Assembly: GCA_900696645.1 (NCBI GenBank)
Contig: CAADGV010000012.1
Span: forward strand, 62,001 to 126,000
Origin: an uncultured Chlorobiota bacterium
GTDB taxonomy: Bacteria; Bacteroidota; Ignavibacteria; UBA10030; UBA6906
Reading direction: 5' to 3'
Length of the DNA: 64,000 nucleotides
Shown here: one piece after another, positions 57,646-64,000 of the stretch
Position numbering within the stretch: the first letter of the stretch is position 1
Layout of the letters: the number at the start of each line of letters is the position of its first letter
Notes under the pieces: generated by a model
Database searches by the model: none
What the model saw: only the letters and a program-made list of their open reading frames with translations
What the model was told of the DNA's origin: nothing
Program-made: the position numbers and the translations under genes

Positions 57646-57675
57646 CCCAAAAGCCCCAATTGCTGGGCTTTTGGG
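57646..57675. terminator. 11-bp hairpin downstream of the TPR gene
   Basis: CCCAAAAGCCC/GGGCTTTTGGG with an 8-nt loop, 66 nt past the stop of the last gene of the minus-strand PqqD operon. On the minus strand it is followed by AATAACGG, a weak T tract. It probably ends the operon. Confidence 0.55.
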
Positions 57676-57740
57676 GGCGTTCTGGGTTTGGACTGACATC
57701 CCGAAGTCCTGCCGCATCCCAACGACAGACATCGTTTCAG

Positions 57741-58376
57741 TTATTTCACAAGATTCAGCCCCTGCAGCGCCAGCGTATCTCCGGGACTGAGCATCAGCGC
57801 GTTGGTGAGAAGCATGCGCGCTTTCTGCCTGTCGCCTAAATAGTAATATGTCCATCCCAGTGAAAGGTTCGGCTCGTACTCAGCCGGATAATTACTCTGC
57901 GCCTTTTCAAGATGGCGCTTTGCCTCATCGTATTCGCCGTCGTTCAGAAGGATTTGTCCGAGGCGAAGATTGGCTGTAAAGTGCATCGGGTCGAGTTTCA
58001 GGATCGCCCGATACGTTGCCTGTACATTCTCCCAATCATTCAACGCCGAGAGCGGCAACGTGCGGCCGAGCAACGCTTCGATGCTCTTGTTGTTGGCAAT
58101 GGTGTTTGCCTGTGTATAGTACTTTTTCGACTCCTCGTAGTTCTTCGAAGAATAGGACAACCAGCCGAGACGAATGTTGATGAGATAGTCGTTCTTGTTC
58201 TCCTTATATACATCCAGCAAAGATTGAACGGCCTTTGGGTAGTTCCCTGCCATCTCGAATTTCAGCGATTGATGGAAGGCCTCAACCTTCCCGTTGTTTT
58301 GTGACAAGACTGTCCCAGCCAAAACCGCAATGATGATGGCGGCCAGCAACACGCTGAGTAGAGTGAAGTGTTTCAT
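57741..58376 (-). CDS. Exported TPR-repeat protein ending the PqqD/ATP-grasp operon
   Basis: A 211-residue protein: signal peptide residues 1-25 (LLAAIIIAVLAGTVLSQ), then about five TPR units (YPKAVQSLLDVYKENKNDYL; NYEESKKYYTQANTIANNKS; EYDEAKRHLEKAQSNYPAEY, in part). It starts with a 4-nt overlap with the urea-transporter fusion (58373-58376), so the two are coupled. A periplasmic scaffold for the M23 domain or the channel is a sensible guess. Confidence 0.8.
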   Translation of the reverse strand: MKHFTLLSVLLAAIIIAVLAGTVLSQNNGKVEAFHQSLKFEMAGNYPKAVQSLLDVYKENKNDYLINIRLGWLSYSSKNYEESKKYYTQANTIANNKSIEALLGRTLPLSALNDWENVQATYRAILKLDPMHFTANLRLGQILLNDGEYDEAKRHLEKAQSNYPAEYEPNLSLGWTYYYLGDRQKARMLLTNALMLSPGDTLALQGLNLVK

Positions 58377-60520
58377 TCTGATGTCTCCTCGTTTGTTATT
58401 CCCGTTGCAACAAATGCGCGATCCCCCGGTGCAGAGATCCTGATTTCCTTTATCATTCCTTCTGCATCGATTGTGAGAGTTCCGTCAAGCGTTTTCCGGT
58501 AGAACGCAAAAAGTCCCGTCCCTCTCAATTGAATACTGTTCGAGATTGTGTATTCACGACTTTCTTCCGATCGTTCCGCAAACCTGTATGATGCGCTGGC
58601 GTGCAGCTGCGGACTGAACACAAGCAAGAACTCGGAAAGATAACGTACAGCGCCGCCGACTGCCTTCGACACAGGATAGCGATCCGTCCAGACAAGGTTC
58701 GGCTCGTAGCACAGAGGTACCTGCACGGCCATCAGATAGAAATGATAGAGGGCCGAGCGTTTGTTTCCCGCAAAACCGGTCAGATAGAAAATCTTGCCAA
58801 CCATCGCGACGGATGCTGTCGCTCCGGCGGAGGATTCTATATACAGGCTGTTGAAGATATCCACCTTCACTTCCCACTCTTCGTTGAACGATTCACCATC
58901 AAATGAACAAGCAAACGAAAGCCTATCCCCCAACGTAAACTCGAACGCTCTCCTGATTATTTTGTGCGATTCGAGATTCCTCACAAGCATATTCTCTTCC
59001 GGATGATCGAATGTGTGCAGAACACATCCGCTTTCTGTTTTCTCTAAATAGTGGCCGATCGGATGTTCGAACGTTTTGTCTCCCAACTTGTCCGTCATCT
59101 GAAACTGGAAATGGAGATGTGGTGCCGGCGAACGTCCGCTGTTGCCGCACATCCCGACTGTGTCCCCCTTCTTCACCCGCTGCCCAACCACCAGCTTCGT
59201 TGCGTGCGGTTCAAGATGAGATACTGCCGAGAAGAGGTTGCTCCCGTGATCGATGATGACCGTGTTTCCCCAATTCGACTTCAGATTTACTGCGCCAACG
59301 TCGTTATTGGGAACACCATCAACAATCCGAACGACGGTACCTTCAAGAGGCGCTACCACGGGAAGTCTATTGCAGTAGTAATCGCTCAATGCCGCTCCGT
59401 CATTGGCATATTCCTTTCCTTCCTCATCCGTCACAACAAAATCCCACGCATGACGCCACTTGTCCTTGTGTGTGATGGAACCGTTATGCCCCTGCGACAC
59501 ACGCCACTCGCCGAAGAACGGCAACTCAGGAACAACGGCTTTGAACCGTTCAAAGCGCGACACGCGATTGTGATGGTAGTAGAAATTCTCCTCCGGTGTA
59601 CCGGGCTGGAAATAGAGGAGAACAAGATCGCTCTGTTCGCGCCGGAATTTCAGGCTGTATATTACCGACAGCACAACAAAGTTGAACGGGAGTACCAGCA
59701 CGGGTAATTGATAGCCGGACAGCACTTTGACGAAGAAACCCGTCAGTATCACAATAACGAGGGATGCAATGATAGAAAGAATGAACGATTTTGTCGACGG
59801 AATGATCAAATTTCCGCCGAGAGCAAACGCTGTGAGTATCGAATTGAATCCCGCAAAAATCAGAAACCACTCGCCCGCTTCCGGCATGATCAAGTCCACG
59901 AAGATCACGCTTGAGGCAAACCCGACAATGCTCAGCGTAAACATCACTCGCGACAGAAAGAGAAGGGCAACAGCAAAAACAATTCCCGATAACATGTCGG
60001 ATTGAAACACAATTAACCCAAGACTTCTGAAATATGTCTTGATTGTATCGGGTAGTGTGCCAAGAAATTCCGGTTCAGTAAACTCGAATGGCTTGCTTTC
60101 AATTCCGTTCAGATTGGTGAGAAAGATAATGAACACGTACAGCGTCAGCACAAACGGGAGACTCAACCCCGGCAGGTTGAACACGGCGGCAAGATGATGC
60201 TCAAGCACAGCCGAGACGAGAAATGTAATAATGATGAAGATGCCGATCAGGACGAGAAAGAACGGTGTCAGCTTGAAGTAGAATGCCGCGGCGGCACCGA
60301 AAAGAATGCCGTTGAATCCGTAAAAGCCGCTTCGGATCTTCGCCTCGTCAAATTTCAACACCGCCGCAGTCAGATTCGAAAGCACGACTCCCAACAGTGC
60401 AACAAGACCCAGCTCCGGCACAACAAACGTCGCCGCCAGCACTACCCCGCCGAACCATTTGCGGTTAGAGAAGAAAATCTGCGCGTAGCTATAGAGAATG
60501 GAGTCGAGAAGTAGATTCAT
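58373..60520 (-). CDS. Urea-transporter-like channel fused to an M23 peptidase domain
   Basis: A 715-residue fusion. Residues 1-~300 have about ten helices with the urea transporter signature (RSGFYGFNGILFGAAAAFYF; GLSLPFVLTLYVFIIF; DLIMPEAGEWFLIFAGFNSIL). Residues ~360-500 are a LytM/M23 zinc endopeptidase: HAWD (59441-59452), SHLEPHATKLVVGQRVKKGD and HLHF (59111-59119). The last 215 residues form an unrecognised beta-rich domain. M23 enzymes cut peptidoglycan cross-bridges; a urea transporter is a trimeric channel for urea or small amides. The start at ATG 60520 is 4 nt after the decarboxylase stop; a longer frame to 60577 overlaps that gene. Confidence 0.82.
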   Translation of the reverse strand: MNLLLDSILYSYAQIFFSNRKWFGGVVLAATFVVPELGLVALLGVVLSNLTAAVLKFDEAKIRSGFYGFNGILFGAAAAFYFKLTPFFLVLIGIFIIITFLVSAVLEHHLAAVFNLPGLSLPFVLTLYVFIIFLTNLNGIESKPFEFTEPEFLGTLPDTIKTYFRSLGLIVFQSDMLSGIVFAVALLFLSRVMFTLSIVGFASSVIFVDLIMPEAGEWFLIFAGFNSILTAFALGGNLIIPSTKSFILSIIASLVIVILTGFFVKVLSGYQLPVLVLPFNFVVLSVIYSLKFRREQSDLVLLYFQPGTPEENFYYHHNRVSRFERFKAVVPELPFFGEWRVSQGHNGSITHKDKWRHAWDFVVTDEEGKEYANDGAALSDYYCNRLPVVAPLEGTVVRIVDGVPNNDVGAVNLKSNWGNTVIIDHGSNLFSAVSHLEPHATKLVVGQRVKKGDTVGMCGNSGRSPAPHLHFQFQMTDKLGDKTFEHPIGHYLEKTESGCVLHTFDHPEENMLVRNLESHKIIRRAFEFTLGDRLSFACSFDGESFNEEWEVKVDIFNSLYIESSAGATASVAMVGKIFYLTGFAGNKRSALYHFYLMAVQVPLCYEPNLVWTDRYPVSKAVGGAVRYLSEFLLVFSPQLHASASYRFAERSEESREYTISNSIQLRGTGLFAFYRKTLDGTLTIDAEGMIKEIRISAPGDRAFVATGITNEETSE

Positions 60521-60524
60521 GATG

Positions 60525-61889
60525 TCAGCGGGATTTCTTCTCCTTGAGTCGGGCGGGCAGAACTTCCTGCTGCGCAAGATACTCCAGCGTTTCCGCTTTG
60601 CGAATCAACTCCACCGTGCCGTCTTCCATCACCATTACCACATTCGGTCGCATCGTGATGAACTGCATCCATTGCGTCATGTTGTATGCACCGACGTGGT
60701 TCAGTACGAGGCGGTCGCCCTGCTTGAGTGTCGGCAGAACAATCCCGTCGCGCAACACATCAATGTTCATGCACAACGGACCGTAGATGACGGCATCTTC
60801 TGTGTGTACGCTCGGCTGCTGCGCCGGTTGAACCTTGTGCTTGTACCAAAAGCTGGTGAACATCAGGTTCACACCCGCATCGACAATGATTGCTCTGCGT
60901 CCGGTTGAGAGTCGCTTGTTTGCAATAACAGTTGTAATGAGATACCCCGCGTTGTCAATGAGTGCCCTCCCGGTCTCAAGAATAAGCGTCGGCAGATCTT
61001 CCGGTTTAATGGAAAGCTGGAACAATCCGGAGGCAATTGCATCGGCATATTGCTCAAGACTCGGCACGACTTCTTCCGCAGGCAGGTATTGCCCGATTAG
61101 TGTATTCTGGGATGCAAACCCTCCGCCAACGTCAATGTAATCCAGCGTGATGCTGAATTCATCGTGCATGCTTTTCGCAAGGCCGGCAAGTTTGCTCGCG
61201 GCCACGCGGTATGCCTCGGCACTCATCATGTACGTGCCGATATGTGTGTGCAGCCCGATCAGCGATAGTCGCGGATTGGCGACAATGCGTTTGATGGCTT
61301 GCCACGCCTCGCCGTTCTCATAATTGAAACCGAACCGATCCCACAACGGATACACGCCGACATCCATGTTGACGCGGATGGCAACGCGGGCCTTCAGTGT
61401 TTCCGTATCCGTAAGCTCAACGATGTGATACAACTCGTCGAAGTGATCAATATGAATCATCGCACCTTCGCGTATTGCCGTACGGAGCGCCTCGATGCTC
61501 TTTTCCGGTCCGTTGAAGATGATATGTTCGCCCGGAATACCCAACGCCCGCGCCTTCCGGTATTCAAATTCGGACACAACCTCCGCCCACGAACCTTCCT
61601 GATGAAACACGGAACAAACGGCATCGAGGTAATTCGTTTTATACGACCAGGCGAATTGAACGCGGGGATACCGGTTTTTGAATACACGATAGGCATTCCG
61701 CTGATTCTGCCTGATGGTTTTCTCGGAAAGCACAAACAGAGGAGAGCCGAATTTCCCGGCGAGATCCTTGATCAGGACGCCGTCGATATTGTCGCGAACG
61801 GACGTTGACGGCCCGCTGCCGAATTTGTTCATGATGCCCGACTGATGTTTCGTCACAACGGGACGTTCGTATGTTTTCTTTTCTGCCAT
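60525..61889 (-). CDS. Divergent PLP-dependent decarboxylase (LysA/ODC fold) with a leader-like N-terminus
   Basis: A 454-residue alanine-racemase-fold decarboxylase. The PLP lysine is in FAWSYKTNY; THIGTY, DVGGGFAS, ETGRALIDNAG and GPLCMNID follow. Diaminopimelate and ornithine decarboxylases have CESxD or CDGLD at that point, so the substrate pocket differs, and the C-terminal block is GAYNMTQWMQFITMRP. The first 36 residues (61782-61889) have no counterpart in usual LysA, which starts near GVLIKDLAGKFGSPLFVLSE. This extension reads KKTYERPVV...HQSGIMNKFG, resembling the YxxP...G leader motif read by PqqD/RRE domains. It is 2 nt from the ATP-grasp gene. The substrate is unknown. Confidence 0.82.
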   Translation of the reverse strand: MAEKKTYERPVVTKHQSGIMNKFGSGPSTSVRDNIDGVLIKDLAGKFGSPLFVLSEKTIRQNQRNAYRVFKNRYPRVQFAWSYKTNYLDAVCSVFHQEGSWAEVVSEFEYRKARALGIPGEHIIFNGPEKSIEALRTAIREGAMIHIDHFDELYHIVELTDTETLKARVAIRVNMDVGVYPLWDRFGFNYENGEAWQAIKRIVANPRLSLIGLHTHIGTYMMSAEAYRVAASKLAGLAKSMHDEFSITLDYIDVGGGFASQNTLIGQYLPAEEVVPSLEQYADAIASGLFQLSIKPEDLPTLILETGRALIDNAGYLITTVIANKRLSTGRRAIIVDAGVNLMFTSFWYKHKVQPAQQPSVHTEDAVIYGPLCMNIDVLRDGIVLPTLKQGDRLVLNHVGAYNMTQWMQFITMRPNVVMVMEDGTVELIRKAETLEYLAQQEVLPARLKEKKSR

Positions 61890-61891
61890 GA

Positions 61892-62926
61892 CTATTTCTC
61901 TCCTGCAACCACAAGTTTTTCAAATTCTTTCATGTTGGTGATGTAATCCCACGAATAGCGGATGAAAATCGTACCGATCGTATATGTCTTGAACTGCGGC
62001 ACCTGCTCTCCGCGCGCAAGCTTCACAAGTGAATACGGGAGATTTTGCCCGGCACCGGTTGCCAGATGAACCCATGCCGGGAATCGGGGATTGATCTCCA
62101 ACAAAAAATACTCACCCGTCTCTTTGGATTTGATGAACTCCAACTCAAGTCCGCTTTGCCATTTCAACGCTTTGACAATGTCGGCGGCAAGACTGATCAG
62201 TGCTTTGTCATCCACTGTTACGCCGGCCCATCCTTTTCCTTTGTCTGTGATGTACAGCTTGCGCATCGGCACAGCGCCGATGGATGCCCCGCTGCCGTCG
62301 CCGAGCGCGACAACGTTGAATTCATCTCCCGTCACATGCTCTTGTATGATGATAGGAAGTCCCCATTTGAGCCGCAGTTTGTCGAATGCCGCGTGAACAT
62401 CGTTGAAGTTGTGGGCGATGTACGCGTCGTAAAAAATTCCCTTCACAACCACGGGGTAGTTGAACTGATTCGGGATTTTGTGAAGATCCTGCAGCGATGA
62501 CACAAGCGTGTTTTTCGGCACCTTGAAGCTATGCACTGTACAGAAATCGAACAGCTTGTCCTTGGCGCGCAAGTTCAGTTGGTCGAACGTCGGCAGAAAT
62601 GTGTGAATGCCGAGACTTCTCAGCCGCTCGCTCAGCTTGATGAATCCGTACAACTCTGAATCAAGCGTGGGAATGATGACATCTAACTTCTCCCTTGAGT
62701 GGATGTACGCAATCCGCTCAAACAACGGTTCCAATCCGCTCGACGGATAGGGAATGAGATAGCTTTTGTCGGCAATGTTCTCCATGTAGATGCCGGGGTC
62801 GAGCGAGTCGTACGACAACCCGATGATGCGTCCGGAAAACTCAGCTGCCGCACGCAGGCTCCGTATGACCGGCACGCCGGGTCCGGGATTGTCGGTGGCG
62901 TTCAGCCCTGTAACGGCGATGTTCAT
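61892..62926 (-). CDS. ATP-grasp ligase
   Basis: A 344-residue carboxylate-amine ligase-type ATP-grasp enzyme. N-terminal pre-ATP-grasp domain (IAVTGLNATDNPGPGVPVIRS), then NYPVVVKGIFYDAYIAH (ATP-binding lysine), IIIQEHVTGDEFNVVALGD, and LLEINPRFPAWVHLATGAG, the metal-binding end. It resembles the CarB/biotin carboxylase and PEP-amino-acid ligase side of the family. It would activate a carboxylate with ATP and join it to an amine. The start overlaps the PqqD-like gene by 4 nt, and the two are likely partners: PqqD presents a peptide. Confidence 0.85.
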   Translation of the reverse strand: MNIAVTGLNATDNPGPGVPVIRSLRAAAEFSGRIIGLSYDSLDPGIYMENIADKSYLIPYPSSGLEPLFERIAYIHSREKLDVIIPTLDSELYGFIKLSERLRSLGIHTFLPTFDQLNLRAKDKLFDFCTVHSFKVPKNTLVSSLQDLHKIPNQFNYPVVVKGIFYDAYIAHNFNDVHAAFDKLRLKWGLPIIIQEHVTGDEFNVVALGDGSGASIGAVPMRKLYITDKGKGWAGVTVDDKALISLAADIVKALKWQSGLELEFIKSKETGEYFLLEINPRFPAWVHLATGAGQNLPYSLVKLARGEQVPQFKTYTIGTIFIRYSWDYITNMKEFEKLVVAGEK

Positions 62927-63177
62927 TTTGTACGAATCAGTTTGAAGGATGAAAGTTGATTGATAAAGTCATCGAAGTCGCGGACAAACGTTGCCCGTTC
63001 AACATCATACAATTCAAGGATTTTCTGCTCAATGGCTTCACGAGTGTCGCCGCCCTGAAGCATCTTGAAAATGTCTTTGCCGATTTCATTCAGCGTGAAT
63101 GTCTCGCCCGTTGAAGCGAGGAAGAGAAATCCTGAATCGCTGACAGCGAGACTTTCAGGAACGAGATATGTGTTCAT
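62923..63177 (-). CDS. Stand-alone PqqD-like peptide-binding (RRE) protein
   Basis: An 84-residue PqqD-family winged-helix protein: VPESLAVSDSGFLFLASTGE, then FTLNEIGKDIFKMLQGG, DTREAIEQKILELYDVE, and FVRDFDDFINQLSSFKLI. PqqD-like domains (RiPP recognition elements) bind leader peptides and present them to modifying enzymes. It is the first gene of the operon with AAAGG 9 nt before its ATG. No radical SAM enzyme or obvious short precursor peptide is visible in the window, which sets this apart from PQQ and sactipeptide loci. Confidence 0.86.
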   Translation of the reverse strand: MNTYLVPESLAVSDSGFLFLASTGETFTLNEIGKDIFKMLQGGDTREAIEQKILELYDVERATFVRDFDDFINQLSSFKLIRTK

Positions 63178-63232
63178 CGTGCATTACCTTTGCAACTGTT
63201 GTGTGTGGGATAAATTTTCAAGACCTTGCATT

Positions 63233-64000
63233 ATGCTTACGTCAGTTCGCTTCTTTCTTTCCGCCGGGAATCGTGATCAGACAGCCGACCTTCTGAAGGG
63301 GCTTGCAGTCGTGTTCATGATTCTGGTTCATCTTGTCGAACTCTTTGCCGCACCGGCAATTTATGACAGTATTGCGGGCCGCGTTGCGTTGTTTCTCGGC
63401 GGACCGCCCGCCGCCCCTGTGTTTATGGCCGTAATGGGATACTTTCTTGCCTCATCACGAAAATCTTCGACTCAACATATTCGACGCGGAGTCTCCCTTT
63501 TTCTCGGCGGAATTGCGCTGAACATCGGACTGAATTTCAATCTTCTCCTCTCCATCCGTTCGGGCCGCTTTGATCTTGACCCGCTTCCGTACATCTTCGG
63601 TGCCGATATTTTGCCGCTCGCCGGATTGAGCGTGATGGCTTTTGCCCTTCTTCGACCCCTCTTCCGGCGATCATGGATTGCGTATCTCATTCCGGCCTTC
63701 GCCGTCGCCGCTGTAACTCCCCTACTTCACAACATGGAAACGTCCGATCCGTTTTTGAAGTACATTGTGCCGTTCTTGTGGGGACAATCAAGCTGGTCAT
63801 ACTTCCCGCTGTTTCCCTGGCTTGCGTACCCGTTGCTCGGATACGCGTACAGAATAGCGAGCGAAAGCCTCACACTACATTCACGAATGACGCCACCAAT
63901 CCGCTTACTGCTTCTTGTCTTGTGTACTTCCGGTCTCCTGATCTTTTCAGAGACTGCATATGCGATTTCGGTTGATCTGCCCCGCTACTATCATCACTCA
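63233..64000 (+). CDS. Membrane acyltransferase-like protein (DUF1624/HGSNAT type), partial
   Basis: A frame from ATG 63233 that stays open to the window end (256 codons, no stop). The product has about seven helices so far; it begins with RDQTADLLKGLAVVFMILVH (histidine in the first helix), which resembles the start of heparan-alpha-glucosaminide N-acetyltransferase and DUF1624 proteins. These move an acetyl or acyl group across a membrane. It diverges from the PqqD operon by 55 nt. The stretch TACCTTTG at 63185-63192 fits the Bacteroidetes -7 box TAnnTTTG and might be its promoter. It may belong to the same pathway. Confidence 0.66.
   Translation, partial: MLTSVRFFLSAGNRDQTADLLKGLAVVFMILVHLVELFAAPAIYDSIAGRVALFLGGPPAAPVFMAVMGYFLASSRKSSTQHIRRGVSLFLGGIALNIGLNFNLLLSIRSGRFDLDPLPYIFGADILPLAGLSVMAFALLRPLFRRSWIAYLIPAFAVAAVTPLLHNMETSDPFLKYIVPFLWGQSSWSYFPLFPWLAYPLLGYAYRIASESLTLHSRMTPPIRLLLLVLCTSGLLIFSETAYAISVDLPRYYHHS

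Noticed and set aside
60521-60577. N-terminal extension of the urea-transporter fusion
   Set aside because: It lies in the decarboxylase gene; the helix pattern begins at MNLLLDSILYSYAQ.
60525-63177. PQQ or lasso peptide cluster
   Set aside because: PqqD-like protein is present, but no PqqE radical SAM, PqqC, lasso cyclase or separate precursor peptide is seen, so neither known system fits.

Overview
Organism. The window looks like a chromosomal segment of a Gram-negative bacterium of the Fibrobacteres-Chlorobi-Bacteroidetes (FCB) group, most likely on the Ignavibacteria/Chlorobi side. Three secreted proteins end in the type A C-terminal sorting domain of the type IX secretion system (motif NYPNPFNP or NFPNPFNP, then VYDVLGRE-like and SGVYxYRL blocks, ending KxxLLR). 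The succinate dehydrogenase is of the three-subunit type with a single cytochrome b subunit. Most genes are ordinary chromosomal genes and no phage or complete insertion sequence is visible. The taxonomic call is an inference from these signatures. Layout 1-16 kb. A PLP-dependent Cys/Met lyase is followed by a cytochrome operon (a multihaem c-type cytochrome with one unusual CX3CH site, plus a haem-bearing outer-membrane beta-barrel candidate), three very small genes, a glycosidase/HisN-like phosphatase pair, a plus-strand cluster (glycosyltransferase 4, metallophosphoesterase, TPR protein, LPG-synthase-like membrane protein) that may build or move an envelope lipid, a 185-bp MITE-like palindromic element, an orphan FecCD permease, obg and a conserved unknown coupled to obg. 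Layout 16-36 kb. A GT-C-like membrane protein, sdhCAB, an ybaB-recR-lipoprotein-lipoprotein-ftsX operon, a TMTC-like membrane/TPR protein, tRNA-Pro(TGG), a T9SS-exported PhoD-like phosphatase, glgP, typA, a palindrome cluster, a FabG-like reductase and lysC. Layout 36-57 kb. A membrane metallophosphoesterase, an SDR-DUF2867 fusion, an AsmA-family protein, rsmA, a T9SS-exported reprolysin-like metalloprotease, a class A beta-lactamase homologue with the catalytic lysine replaced by glutamine, a six-hairpin glycosidase coupled to it, a T9SS-exported beta-helix protein, an RNA m5U methyltransferase, an aminotransferase, and two large hybrid histidine kinases in tandem. Layout 57-64 kb. This is the most unusual part. 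A tightly packed minus-strand operon (63177 down to 57741, every junction an overlap of 4 nt or a gap of 2-4 nt) encodes a stand-alone PqqD-like protein, an ATP-grasp ligase, a divergent PLP-dependent decarboxylase of the LysA/ODC fold whose N-terminus carries a leader-peptide-like extension, a urea-transporter/M23-peptidase fusion, and an exported TPR protein. A membrane acyltransferase-like gene diverges from it and runs off the window. Together these suggest an undescribed peptide- or amino-acid-modifying pathway linked to the cell envelope; that function is inference.
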